DNA of 64,000 bases, from contig VZTI01001695.1 of NCBI GenBank assembly GCA_013397865.1, positions 1,018,965-1,082,964 on the forward strand, written 5' to 3'. The notes under the pieces were generated by a model. It saw only the letters and a program-made list of their open reading frames with translations. It searched no databases and had not been told where the DNA came from. The DNA is from Struthidea cinerea. Its lineage: Eukaryota; Chordata; Aves; Passeriformes; Corcoracidae. The translations under genes and the position numbers were made by a program. Shown here piece after piece: positions 14,601 to 27,610 of this stretch (positions within the stretch are counted from its first letter, which is position 1; each line of letters opens with the position of its first letter).

Positions 14601-16419
14601 AGCTGCCATCTGAATTCACCCTCCACTCTGTCTCTGGGCCTGACCTGAAGGTGGATGTTACTCCTTCCCCAAGGAAGCTTCCTCATATGCATCCCAGCTC
14701 ACCTTCCTAGAGCTTCACCAAGCTAGGACACAGTTCTGTTTGCTCCTGTTACAGAAGTACTGTAAGTGTCATGAGGGCAATTATCCACTAACATTTTTTT
14801 TTAAGCTACTTTCAGACCAGGGACAGAACATTAATCTATCTTAAAGCTGTGTGTTTATTCTGGGTAAAGCAGGAGGCTCAGCGTGGGAGGCGCCCAAAAG
14901 CCCATCCAGTATAGTCTGTGTATCTGCCTGAGTGAGGGGAAAGTTCTATGCTCCTTTTGTAAGATAAATTATTTTCCATCTCCATCACATACTATAATTT
15001 TTACTTTTCTTTGATTGTGGAGAATATAATGACCTTTAAACATTCTCTTCCTCTGAAGAATAATTGGAGTTTTTTACTATGAGATCTGGACCATTGCTAT
15101 GATTTTATGCATGTCTCTGTTCAACAGATAAATTTTATAAATAACCCAAAATATCAATGGAAACCCCTAACTAACACCTCAATACGTGAATAATCCCATT
15201 TCATTTAAAATAACAGAAAAGTTAAACTTTACAACAAGAAATATTATTATGACTTCAAAGTCATAAATACATTATGAATGGGTACATTTGAAAATTCACT
15301 TTCTTGAAGTTGCCGACAGATGAGTTTTAACTTCTCTGGTAGATGCCCTGATAATAGAAAATGGGAAAATAAAATTAAAAATGCTAAAAAGGAAGGTTTT
15401 ATCTCCTAGTTTAGGCCTATTTTAAAATAATCCAATTTATCTAAACAGCAAATAAAGAAACAAACAAAAAGCCAGACACAACTTTCAATCTGAGGCTTTA
15501 TTTTTACAATTCCTATATTGAATTTCATTGTGAAGAACTTCAGTTGTCTTAATGCGTACTTAAACCAACACTGAATCATTGGGATTTTCAGGAACCTTTT
15601 TATATCATTCCTAGAAAACAAGAGTTTAATCACAAAGTGGCATCTGGAATAAGAAAAGTCCTTCGGTAGACCTTATATTGAGCTGATACCGAGGTACAAG
15701 AGGTCACAATATGCTTTGTTTTGTTATATGGAAAAAAATATAAAAGGAAAAATGTTCCTCTTTCTTTAAAAAGGAAATTTTCAATAACAGATAAATCCTG
15801 AGCCAAATCATTTGAGGGATATAACTAAAGAATAAAATTTTTAATTGTGTTGTTTCAGAACACTCTAATAGACATCCAACAATGTCACAGTAAACCAAGA
15901 ATAAATTGGAAGCAAAACCAGCTATAATACAATTTAAAGGAGAAATACAAACAAAAGGAAGAGGAGGTTTATAGCAATAAACTAAAGCTAGGAACTCAGG
16001 AAACTGATACAATTTCTAGAAAAGCATAAGGACATCTATAGACAGATTTAAGGATAAAGTATATTTCAAAGAGCATGAAAAAGAAGAAATTAAAGAGAGT
16101 TGTATTGATCACACTTTTGCTTGAATAGGGGGTTCATCTTTTGACTGATAAATCAGATCTAGCTGATCAATGAGATTTGGCAAACTCTACGCTTTCATTT
16201 CAATTACACAACTGGTTAAAGCATTCAGAAATAGATATTGTGATAGAAGATGTCAGAAGAGTACTTCATTCATACCATATGATGAACTATTTTCTATGCA
16301 TCAGTAACTTTAAAAGGCTTTAACAACAGTTACAGGGGCTAGACATATTTAAAAGAGGACTTCTAGAATAATTGGAAAACCTGCACTTGCGTTGTTCAGG
16401 AAGAATCCCTCATTAACAT
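8611..16419. other. Unique non-coding DNA
   Basis: AT-rich sequence with no gene recognised. A 107-codon open frame at 11282-11605 lacks an ATG at its first codon and has no recognisable protein features. A modestly GC-richer patch at about 13.6-13.8 kb and another at 14.5-14.75 kb have no repeat match that I recognise. Short A/T-rich low-complexity DNA lies at 10195-10240. The 24-bp palindrome at 12028-12051 is listed separately. Confidence 0.55.
12028..12051. promoter_or_regulatory. Perfect 10-bp-arm palindrome; everted nuclear-receptor-like half-sites
   Basis: The arms TAATGACCAT and ATGGTCATTA are exact reverse complements separated by AGCC. The arrangement contains TGACC and GGTCA with an 8-bp spacer, that is, an everted repeat of nuclear-receptor half-sites (ER8 geometry, reported for RAR/VDR-type receptors). 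A regulatory role is inference; as DNA or RNA it can also form a short hairpin. Confidence 0.35.
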
Positions 16420-16660
16420 TAGCTAATGATGATTTTCAATATCTCATGGAACAGCCAATATGGAAAAAGACAATTGGGATGATCAAACTAATTATGTCTG
16501 TCAGCTTATCATAAACCCTGAAGAACACTGTGGACAAACTGATAACAAGAATTTATTAATAAAGATTTAAAGGAAAGTAATGTAATTTGTGCTAGTAGGA
16601 ATAAGTTTATGGAAAACAGATCTTGTCAAACCATCTCTATACCTTCTATTGCTGAAAGTA
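16420..16660 (+). mobile_element. Degraded CR1/L3-like LINE ORF2 fragment, plus strand
   Basis: The sense strand resembles the reverse-transcriptase region of an old CR1/L3-type LINE. Recognisable parts are TATGTCTGTCAGCTTATCAT, a block like GACAAACTGATAACAAGA, and TTTATGGAAAACAGATCTTG near 16608. The last translates as FMENRSCQT, comparable with the CR1 motif of the type F-x-K-x-x-SC-x-TNL that precedes the RT catalytic part. No open frame persists and the flanks fade into unidentifiable sequence, so the true element may extend further both ways. Identification is from memory of the family, with high divergence. Confidence 0.45.
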
Positions 16661-19600
16661 AAACCGATTATCTATGGAAAAAAAGCACAAGCAGCAAACT
16701 GTGGACACAGACTGAGGCTGAGACCTCGTGTTGGTTGTAGAAAGTTGTTAGCCTGATGCATGCAGGATGCCTACTTTAACAGGAGTAGTCAGACCAAAGG
16801 AACAACTCTTAAAATATTCTGTCTGCTTTGTCTCTATTTCCCTCAACCTTCACAGGTGAGGAAGGAGCCTGGGACTATTCTCAGTAGGTTTCTTTTCATG
16901 ATTAAATTTTCAGGGGAAAAAGGGATCATCGAGAAGAGGTTTTAATAGTACGAATCCCTGTACAGTTTGTGGAGGTAAGGGCAGTCAGAGTATCTGTATT
17001 TGGCACTGTTTCTGTCTCACATAGGAATTCTTTATATAGACTAGAAGTTACCATTTAGAGAGGTCACTGGGAAACTGAGAAGATTTCATGGACAAGCCAC
17101 AAGAACAGCTGGCAGACTGGAAAGATGCTTGAGAATTTGGGAAGTCATTCATTGATTGTGAAATCTTAGCAAATATTTATGTGTGATTTGATAACCTCTC
17201 ATACATGCCCAGTAAGGAAATAGGAATTTGATAGTGGAGTATAGATATCCCATGGTTGTGAATTAGTGTAAAAGAGTTCAGACTAAAGAAATAAAAAGAC
17301 ATAATTTTTCAACGACAAGAGTTATAATAATAACCGCTTAGCAATGACTGCAACATTTTTCCATTACTTGTTTTAAAGGATAACACACTTCCATTCAAAA
17401 TATATTTTATACAAAAGGAAATTAGGCCAATAAATTAGGCTCTAAAGCCAGAAGAGTTGTGTTAGAGTGGCTGGTTGTGATTCAGCTCACAAGTTTGATA
17501 CAGAGGCTCTTACCATCACCACAGGTTATATGCCATAAACAGCTGCACATGTATTGCTGAGAACAATCTCTTATTTTGAGAGTCCATTAGCTGCCCAGAC
17601 TTTCAGAGTTATTCTCCAGCTGGGAGGCATAAGAACTGGCTTGGGGATGAAATTCAGAGCATGCTATGGCTAATTTCTGAGGTGGAATTTCATTAAGAGA
17701 CAACAACCTGGGAGCAAGGATACAATGACCCCTACTTTCAGGTGTCTCACTGAGGATTTGTACCTTTGCAGGCACTGAATATACACTCTGCTCCTGTCAT
17801 CTGTCTCGGGGGAACACTTGTCAGAGATAACTTAATTATTTCACTTAGAAGGCAAGACATCTAACTTTCTGTGCTCTGAACTACACCAAATGTAGGTGCC
17901 TACAGCAGGGGCATGAATATCTTCCATTGTGGGCAGCTATAAGCACCAAGTGAAAACAAAAAAGAATAAAGAGGTGTGTCACCACAGCATGTCAAAGGAA
18001 CCTACATAAGCACTGTGCCTAACTCACACTGGAAGCCAGCCATGAGGAGATATGTAAAAGCACAAATGACACTAAGATCTTAAACAACTTTTATTTACGT
18101 AAGAATTCAAGCAAGAATGCACAGTTCAACTCTGTGGATTTCTGCAGCCCAAGAACCTCACTTCTCTCCAAATCCCTAATTTAGGACTAGGACTACAGTG
18201 TAGGTCTCAGACATGGCTGCATTTCAGGCCACAACTGTTTTGTGCCTTATGTACCCTTGGGCAGCTTAGAGCTGTCAGTATCTCTCAGAAGAGCTGAGGA
18301 ATGNTATATATATATAATTTTATGCTATTCCTCTGAGTGAGAGCCTTTTAGACTGCCCCTAAATATGAAAAAGACAAAAAGTAAGGGAAACCTTATAGTC
18401 CTGTTGAGGAGAGAAAAGCACAGTCAAGACATACTCCAAAGCTTACGTATCTAAACATCTTCTCTAATTTTGTTAAGCAAATAAAAGTTTTATTCCTTTG
18501 ATGTGCATATGTAATTCCCACTGGTGCTAATGAGAATTATGTGCACAGTTCAACAGAATAAGCCCTATAATTTAAGGGATATTGGGAGGGGGACTTCAAA
18601 GAAAGCATTAAATACTTGATAAGAAGTGATAAGTCTGTGAAAAGTTTGAACATTTGAATAACAACCAATTTTTAAAATTATCTTGAATTTTCTCATATAT
18701 GTCAAGAGTTCTAGTCTACAGAAGTCCAATACATAGATGTTCAATCAAACTTTAGTAATATAAAATGACAAAAAGTAAGAACATGAACTTATTCCAGACT
18801 TTCTGAAGTACTGCCATAAAAAAGGAAGTTATAAGATTTTTTTTTTTTGGTAGAAAACTGTAAAAGACAAAAAATGTGAGGTTTTAATCTCAATCTTCTT
18901 TGATATAAAAGGAATTATTAAGCCCTAGGTGAACCAAAAAGAAAGCAAGCAAGTCAGACAGACAGATAAAGAGAGTAGACTTTAGTTTTCCATTACTTTT
19001 CTTCTTTCTCATTTTAGGTATGGAATTTTGACTTCTTGTGGACTCAGTCATATATGTGTAATGATTACACCAGTAGAATTTTCAAAACTTGGACTGCAAA
19101 TGAGAGCAAAAGCTGAGCAAAGGCACCATGCTCTCCCCTTTCTGGCTGCAGCGATGGTTCATGATGGGACAATACAGAACACCATAAAACAGAGTCACAG
19201 CATGCCTGGCACCCAAGCTGTAGGCTTAATTCTTCATTAGTACTGCTAGTACCTGCATGGACCTGCTCGGTGGGTGTACCAGAGCCATGCAAACTGACAA
19301 GCCTTGTAACAATCTGAGGAGAGGGATTCACCATTTTTGGGTATTTGGAGCACAAATGTTTGCATCTGTCTCATTGTCTACAATCTCCTAATCATCAGCA
19401 GAACAATCCTGTAGAGAAATCAATCTCATCCTAAAGTAAAGGTCTACAACAGAGCAGATTAATTGGTAATTAAATTTGTCCACTATATTTTGTTGAGTGC
19501 AGAAAGTAGAATCTAAGTGACCTAGACAAGTGTCTAAAGGCAGGTGAGGAGATTCCCACCCACAGTTTATCAAGTGATGTAGAAGCTGGTCTGACCTCCA

Positions 19601-19789
19601 GTGATGGAGACTGTAACAATCACTTTAATCAATGTATTCCTGCATTCATTATAATTTTAAAAGCATTTTTAATTACAAGATGTACATTAAGCCAAATATT
19701 TTAATGCAGTCTGTCACAGAGAAATAGAAAAGAATCATTTTTCTATTTTGAACCTTTTTTTACATACTTGAAGAAGGACACATCTCATT
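16661..19789. other. Mostly unique non-coding DNA
   Basis: No gene recognised. It may contain further decayed LINE sequence just after 16660. It includes the single undetermined base at 18304 next to a TA run. At 18990-19017 a pyrimidine-rich tract ending in ATTTTAG precedes an open frame to 19240 (see findings). Apart from this I see nothing notable. Confidence 0.5.
18304..18316. repeat. One ambiguous base (N) plus a (TA)6 run
   Basis: A single N at 18304 is followed directly by six TA dinucleotides. The N is probably an unresolved or length-variable base call at a TA microsatellite, and it is the only ambiguity I noticed in the window. Confidence 0.9.
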
Positions 19790-20000
19790 TTGCTTTTGCC
19801 TTCTCCGGGTTAAACAAACCCAGTATTCTTGATACTTACCTGCACGTCATGCTTTCTACATCTGTGCTCATCCCAAACAATATCCATTTGAGCGAAGACT
19901 TTTTGCTGAAGCATCTAAGGACGGCTGTAATATTCCAGCTCAGACCTTATCACACTAATGTAGACATCAGAGAAAATCTACTTCAAATATCATAGGCACA
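19790..20000 (-). mobile_element. Ancient CR1 LINE fragment (3' part), minus strand
   Basis: Plus-strand blocks follow the reverse complement of an old CR1 subfamily 3' region in order: TTCTCCGGGTTAAACAAACC, CAGTATTCTTGATACTTACC, TCATGCTTTCTACATC, then TAATATTCCAGCTCAGACCT (compare the usual ATACTCCAGCTGAGGCCTAAT), and an AATCTACTTC block. Substitutions and indels are many, so the insertion is much older than the CR1 copies at 8.1 and 45.2 kb. Weaker similarity may continue to about 20520, where an AAGGTCATT block occurs. Confidence 0.6.
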
Positions 20001-21319
20001 AATTTACTGCATGGAAATTGCTTTTATCCCTCTCTCCACTCCCCCTACGCCTGCTTCCCTCAACAGCAAAATGGTTATTCATCCTTGTTCTCTTTGTAAA
20101 TCACGTCATTTTGCAAGCATTTTTTCAGTCAATAGCCTATCCTGCTTATTCCTGCGTGTGTGCAATAACTTGAAATAGAAAAATAGCAAGTTTTTCCTGA
20201 TCCCATCTAAAATCTGACAAGATTTCTTTGAATTTCATGGTAATAATTGTGATTTTCTTGCCTTGGTGGCCATTCATACTTAATGAGCATACCTCCTGTT
20301 CACTTCTCAAGGTCATTCATACAAATATTTTACAGTTTTATATCCTGCAGAGACCTTTTGGAGAGTGGAAACGGCTGAGCTTTCCATTTACCTGTTGTAT
20401 TTTTATCTAAACCATGGTTTTCCATATTTCTTCCAGGAAAGGCACACAAACCTGTGTTTAAAACCTTACTGGAACTGCGATTTGACGTGATGTTTCTCCT
20501 ATATCCATATGACATTTACCTTTTGTAGGAGGAAATGAAGTTACTTAGGCATGATTCATTCCAGAGATACAAAAGTTGATGGTTATTCATTTCTCTGCTT
20601 TACTCAGTGTATTCCCAGTTTTCTTGCTTATTGGCTCCATGGTTTTTTAAGGAGTGGGAATTAGGATATCTGCATTTTTCAAGAACCTCCTATAAAGCAA
20701 TGCACCACTTTTGCCTTTTGCTATTTTTTTCATATCCATCTGTCATAAATTCTCAGATGCAACCAACACTGAGCTTCTACGTATGAATTTTTTCAGTGCT
20801 CTGAGAAAAAAAATCAGATGAAGGCAGTTTGAAAACATCTGATTAAGTCAAGTATCAATTTGTTCCTTGCTACGCCAGGCTGAAATCTTGATCCTTCACG
20901 CCTGATATTAACTACGATAGCAAATGAGCTTTTCAGCGAGAGTGGAAAAAGTCATTAAGTGTTCAGAAATTTTCAGCATCGTATGCCAATCACTTTCAAT
21001 CTGCAGAAATAGACTAATGATCTCTCTTCTTTTCATCCTGCTTCTGGAGTACTTACTGGTAACTGGTTTCTCTTGCAATTCATTTTCTCCACGATTTTCC
21101 TTTTCTGACTTTGTTTTCCTAACCCAAAGTTTAATTGTAGTGCTGCATTTTTGCACCCATCATCAGTAGTTTGACCTGGAGTCTGTTTTCTAAGCTGTTC
21201 ACTTTGTAATTAAAATGACGAGATTACAGTTTCTCAGCTCGGTGCCCTTGATATTCTTGTAAATTACTAATCTCTTTTACGCCTTCTCCTAAAACAAGCC
21301 ATTTGAAAAGTTCTTTCCT
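20001..21319 (-). other. Probable interior of the same ancient CR1, unrecognisable in detail
   Basis: It lies between two segments that both resemble CR1 in the same orientation. It is T-rich on the plus strand, as expected of the reverse complement of A-rich CR1 ORF2. I cannot match individual blocks with confidence, and no coding frame survives. An alternative is unique DNA between two separate old insertions. Confidence 0.3.
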
Positions 21320-21600
21320 CTAATTCTCTTATTTCATTGAAGTCTGCCTTTCCGAAAGATGTTTTCATTCTGGTGTTTTTTGTGCACTCTGTTAGAGTCA
21401 TGAAGTTACAATGTTATGTTCACCCTGGCCCAAGTTATTTTGAATCTGATGGCCTCAGAATTCTTTCCTCTTGGTTGAAATAATATGTAGATTTTCTCCA
21501 TTATGAATTCCCTACAACTTTGTTACTAATTGGAAGAACTTGCTCAGTAGTCAGTGTCCAGCTATGTCTCTGTTTCTGTTTGTTATTAAACATTTCTACT
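21320..21600 (-). mobile_element. Ancient CR1 LINE fragment (upstream ORF2 part), minus strand
   Basis: Blocks such as TTGAAGTCTGCCTTTCCGAA, then a TCATGAAGTTACAATG segment and CACCCTGGCCCAAGTT, parallel the reverse complement of an old CR1 ORF2 region between the endonuclease and reverse-transcriptase parts (usual forms: TTGAAGTCTGCTTTCCTGAA and GGTCACTTTCACCCA). The order and orientation agree with the 3' fragment at 19.8 kb, so both may be one long insertion of about 1.8 kb. Recognition is from memory and the divergence is high. Confidence 0.45.
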
Positions 21601-24600
21601 GATGATTATTCTGTTAAGGATTTTAAAGGATCATAATGATATTACCTACTCTGGTTTACACTTGCAGGAAATGCTTCTATTTGAGATTTTTCACTGGCTA
21701 ATTCTTTATTTTGTGACACTTTGCCACTTGAATACCTTTTATTTCCATTTCTTTCTATTTCCATTTTAGGGCCAGATATGAGCTTCAGCTATGGCTGAGA
21801 ATTCAATCTTTTGAAATAACCATCCCGGAAACTTTAATATCCTTTAACAATGCACTTATTTCTACCCAATCCCTTTGTTTTGCCTGTGCTGCCATCTTGC
21901 CTCTAACTACTTGTTCAGCACAGTGAACCTGTGTCTGTGGGTGTGTGTGTGTGTCCAGGCCTGCACTTATTTGCATATTGAACTTAAGAGAGTGATTTTC
22001 CATTAGGAGGCTAAATAGGAATAGACAAAGGAGTGTTTGATTTCCAGAATTAAAAGTGTCAACTAACCTGCCTATGATATGAGGATTAAAAAACCTTTGG
22101 GAACAACAGGCTGATCCATGAGAACAGTGCAGCGATGGCAGCAACCTCAAAAATACTTCAAGTATTCCCTGTTATGGAAATAATGACAAAGTTAACTTAG
22201 TAATATGTGAACAGAGTCAATTTCATAAACCCCCATAGATAATAATCTGTTCAACATTCAATTTTAAAAAGCATTTAATTTTGCTTTTTCCTTACCATAT
22301 ATGACTTTAGTTATGTCTTTCCTTTTCTTTAGAGGTTTTAGAATTGGAACAAGACAGTTTGATTTACTTTGGTCATGTTTCCCATAAGTCTGCAATTAAG
22401 CATATTATCCATGAAAGATAAACAAAAAGAAAGCATATCAAGGATGCAAAGGACTGAGAAAAATGTAATGTTTTCCTATCCTGGAATTAGAGTACCTAGG
22501 AATTATAATTTCAGTCTGCATCAAAAGTAAAGTATAATTTTTAATTCTCTGTGCCCTTAAAATCATGATTCAATGAGGCTTTTAAACACCTGCTCTACTT
22601 CAAAGTATGCTCAAAATTGCTTTATTGGATCAGGTCCTAATTTGCTCAAAAACATAAACGGACCTTATCAAAAGTCAACAAGCTTGTGCTTTGTGGCTTA
22701 CTTTCAAGTTATTTCATTTGAAGCACAGGGTCTTATTAATTCCAATAGAACTGTTTTACAGATATTAAATTTACATATTAAGTATTAAATTGAGGCCAAA
22801 TGGAGGAATACCAAAAGTCTAAGGGCTTTTGGTTTTATAGTTGTCTTCAGTGAAAAGCTATATTTGTAGAATAGTTTCCTGTTACTAGACAATTTTATAA
22901 ATTATACAGATTCAATTCTCTTCACCTAACATTTAGTTCATAAATACATGCATCTTTCTTAAACTGCCAGCACACAGTCGTGGAATGATTTTCAAACATA
23001 GATAATAAAATAAGTTAACGTAAAGAAATGGCAATGTTTATGCACTGGACATACTACATATTGAATTCCTCAGAATTAATTTTTGGAACACTTTATCTGT
23101 ATCTTGTTAAGACAAAATTTGGTTCTGATTTACAGAGTCACTGTGGAGTTCCTTATTAAACTGTCACTCAGAGAGCATAAGAGTGGAAAACCCATTACCG
23201 TGTTAATTAGATCTGTGGTAGTTTTCAGGATGGTGGTGACAGCTGCCTGCCCGCGTGTGGCCCAGCTTATACATTATGCTGGTGGCAACACTACCTCTGC
23301 TGTGGTGGAAGATTTTTCACAGCCATGACAAAAGGGAAAGGGACGTTGCTTTTCCCCTTAGAGGGCAGTATCACAATCCAGGAAAAAGCTTCAAAGGTTA
23401 GATTTATTTTCTTGCAAAACCCTTGTAATGACAAAACATGCTGCATATTCATTGCACTTTGCTCCTTTTTAATTTATTTCTTACTTAAATATAACTGCCT
23501 TGCACAAACACCCAGTTATATTCAACTAAGTACAAATGTTACCAAGAAAAAATTAGATTAATGAATACTAGAGGACTATATTGTTCAAATATGTTGTGCT
23601 TCTTGCATGTCTACAGGATTTCAGGAAATTATTCTATGATAAATTAGGTGTTTTTACTCCTGGACTGTACCATGAGGGGTCAGGTGATAGGTTGCCCCCT
23701 ACATCTCTTAGCATGTTTCAGCAGTTAATTATTTTCAGTTTCAGAAAACGGGGTGAGACAGAACATCCTAATGTGCCTTTGTGACAAGAAGACTAGTCAA
23801 AGTTTCGACAGTGTTCATGGAAGTAATGTCCCGGGACTGTCAATCAGCCTTAGGCTGCAATACACCCAGCTGATACAGCGATAGAAACTAAGGTACAATA
23901 TTCGGAATTTTGCCTGCTTTGGAGCAAACTCACGTAGGCACACACTTACCTCTGGTAACAGTGTAGTAGCAAACCCCAATTCCATTGATAGGAATGTGTT
24001 TGGAAAGGTTGGTGAGCTCCTTTGAATTGCCTTGAATTTGCTCAAAACTGCTATCAATTAGTAGCTAATACTTCTCATAAACCCTAAAAATCCACATCAC
24101 CAGTAACCATTCACTTGTTCATGCAGTCAGCATGCTAAGTCACATTTGAAAAGCAGAATATTCTTTGCCAAGCCAGTACAGCATTTCTTCAAGAACAGCT
24201 CAAAACTAGATACAGTGAGTCAGGTCAGGCCCACCAAAAGCAATAGTATTGCCTGCTGAACCCCAGCGATTTTGCCTTTCTTCTACTTTCAAAAGGAAAG
24301 CACTCTCTCTTTTTGTTCCCATAGTGTGCCGGGAGATGCTGCTCAGCAGAGTGGCAAGCAAGTATGGTACACAAACTGAATCATTCATTTAGTGAGTGTT
24401 CCTGGGCTGACACTTATACCTGTACTTGGGGAGCATGCTAAGTAACTATTCCCACACACGCTGCTGTTTCTGTGCATTACAAAATAAACCAGCCCGAACA
24501 AGAATCTGCTGTTCATCCATTGAAGTCAGTGAACGGTCTCTCCCTGCCCTTTGTGCCAGTGCCTCATGCTGTGCCCTGCTGAGAAAAATGACCTAATTTT

Positions 24601-27559
24601 TCGCTGACTTTGATGACTACCTGATGTTACCTTCTCCAGGTTTCCACTTCAATCTCATTTTCTTCTACATCTCATTGTATTTTCTGTCGCATTTTTTAAA
24701 TTCAACATTTAATGCTGAAAATTATGTAGAATTTTTGATATTTAAGGGATCATGGACTGCTCTAAAGAAATAAGCCGCCTGCCAATCAGAATGCAGGCCA
24801 CAATTAGTGTGGAATCAAAACTTTTCCCATGCATATAAATTATACCGTTTCCCAAAGTCTTAGAGAACAGGTGGATGAGACTTTAGTATCATAAAGTTTT
24901 GTTGATTAAAAAAAGAAGCAGTAACTGGGACAGGAAAAATCTTTCTGTTCTTCAATTTTCATTTGAGATCATGAACTTGCTTTCAGTCAAAGGACAGAAT
25001 CCAGAGCCACTTCTGTGGAAAAATAAAGTTCAGGTCAGCTAGTAAAGCAGGTATTTCAGCCAGAATATTTACAAGACTGAAAAAAATGTTACCTACATTT
25101 GTCTGGAAGCTTTGTGATCACTGAAGGGGATGTATGGCTGAGCTATAAAATTCAAAGCAAGGACAGCTAACATACGAGAGAGAAAATAGAAAGTTGCATC
25201 AAGATTAACTGCTCAGTGTTCATAGTCCACCTTTCACATGGTGCAAGAATATAATGGTAGGTTAAGTTTTTTCCTCTCTGAATTAAGGAGTCTTTGCTCA
25301 TGAAATCACATGCCATTTTCCTTCCATCATAACCTCCTTTGGAGATCTCTACTGGTCAAATGTTTAAAAAAGTGGTGGTAATCGACATTAGAACAAGGAA
25401 ATCAGAAACTTCTTGTCCTTTTGCCAAAAAAAGGCAGTTTACATTAGTAGTTTTCCTTGATTTACCTTTTGATGATACAGGTAAGACCTTCCAGACAGAC
25501 AGTGGATGAAGAATAACACTTTATATTCATCCCCAGTAAAGCAAGGATGCCAAGAAACTGGATTTTCAGAGGAAGGCACAAGAAATCAGGAGCCACTATA
25601 GACATTTCAGGTTTTCTGCTGATTTTATCAAATATATTTTAATGTCTGATATAAAAGAGAAGTAAAACATGAAATCATGATCATTTTCTTTGTGTTCTCA
25701 GAAGTAGTGTCTGTCCCCCCAGAAAGTGTTCGGATTTTTTTTATCACCTTCATATCACACAACTTGTTTGGGAAACAGGTTCTCAGAAGCAGCAACATGT
25801 GATTTCATGTGGGATGAAAACCAGTAAGAGCATAGTACATTATCTTAATTTGACAGTTATGGCTCTATAGCAGGGTTGCTCAGCTTGATTTTTATATCCA
25901 GTGGAAAAACAAAGTGGCATAATATTTCTGATTTTGAAATGGAGAAGAATTTATAGTTCAGAAGTCAGTCAAATTCTCTTCTTGTTTACACCTGAACAAA
26001 AACAAAACTGAAAATTTCATTGTCAAATGAAGATTGCTACACCCCCAGGTATCCACTTCAGTATGAAAATTGTTCATGAACATGAATGGGCATGTAAAGG
26101 CAATGTGATTTAAATGATGAAAGGTTTCTAAAAATACCATAATCCAGGAATCCATTCACTGCAAAATTCAGTCCAGCAGCTCTGATGAAACTGGCAAGAT
26201 GCATTGGCTGAAGTTATCATGATTCACAATGTACGCAATAGCACTAAATTTACTAGTTTCTCTCATGCTTATAACTACACTAATTCCAATAATGACTCTG
26301 ACTATTTTGTTTTTGTATGACACTGACTATTTGGTTTCTTACAAGAACTTGGCAAAGGAGATGGAGAAGTAAATCCCTTTATTGCATACACTAAGAAGAA
26401 AATATTAAAACCTTTTTTTTTAACAACTTGGGTTTGCCTTCCTAACTTAATTGTTCTCTTGCCACCAGAAATTTAGATGTTACAGTATAATCCAGCAACG
26501 CAAACCACCAGTTTCTCATGCCAATACGTTTATTTCCATGAGAGAGGCTAGAGGAGTATTAGGTTTGTAACAGCCCTGCTATAAGGAAATACTTGGTCTC
26601 CTAGCTGCCATAATTATTATCAGCTGTAACTTACTGGGTTTCCTCTTATTAATGTTATCACTTGGCACAGAATTATAATGCAGGTTTAGCCAGTTATTTA
26701 GCCATCTGTGAAGTGGCTTAACTCTGTAAGGCTTGGTATTAAATAAAAAATCTTATTAGTTTTGAGGAATATGAGTTCATGGTATTGTCTGCAATTCAGT
26801 TAAATAAAAATGAAGTCAGTTGGGGAATTGCTATAGTTGGACTAATTGCATATAATAGCCTAGAAAAATACGGGGATTATAGATGAAACTAAATCCTTCA
26901 ATAAATCCTCCTTATGCTAGACAGTTTTTGGATTCCCTTTCCTTGCAACAAACTATGTAAAAAATTGAACACCTCACTAAATTATGTTCCTTTAATTATT
27001 CAAATTTCAAATAGAATATTTTTCATCCCTTGTCTTCATTTCCTGGCAGAGACCAGAAAAAACAAATTAATTTCATTAAGAGACATTAGAGGTACATTAT
27101 AGAATACTAAATCTGGTCAATAATACACTGACTTATTGAATCATCTTGTAGTAAATTAAAAATTATTTCAACAGCCCACAGGCTAAAGTATTAAAACCAA
27201 CATCAAACCCCTTTCTCTTTCACATGTAAGAATAAAAGGAACCAAAGGGCTGGAGTCTAAACACAGAATCCTCTGCTCATTTAAACCTAGGGATGCCACC
27301 AGCAATTTCAGGCTTTCTGCCTGCCATTGATACACACAAATTTTGCCAAGACTTATTCCTATACCAGCAGAATATCCTAAGCTCGTCTGTGTACCCAAAC
27401 CCACATTGCTGGAGGACCAATCTTCTATGTACTAGAAAAACCAGAATGTTCAGAAACCAGTGCCTACACTGGTATGAAGAAAGTCGAAAATGAGGTTAGT
27501 TTTGTTGCTGAGAAGCCAGCGTATTCTTTTCATCATGTCACATAGGTTCTAGATCAGAT
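21601..27559. other. Unique non-coding DNA
   Basis: No gene or transposon recognised. A short (GT)7 run lies at 21941-21954. Many open frames of 60-115 codons occur on both strands, none with recognisable domains. Base composition is ordinary AT-rich, with a slightly GC-richer patch around 23.2-23.4 kb. Confidence 0.55.
21941..21954 (+). repeat. (GT)7 microsatellite
   Basis: Seven uninterrupted GT dinucleotides preceded by an interrupted GTGTCTGTGG segment. Confidence 0.85.
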
Positions 27560-27610
27560 TAAAACAAAAACAACAAAAACAGAAACAAAACAAAAACAAA
27601 AGCAAAAACG
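27560..27610 (+). repeat. A-rich (CAAAA)n-type simple repeat, left half
   Basis: Interrupted CAAAAA/CAACAAAAA units, the left side of an A-rich tract split by the LTR that begins at 27611. The other half resumes at 27989. Confidence 0.8.
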
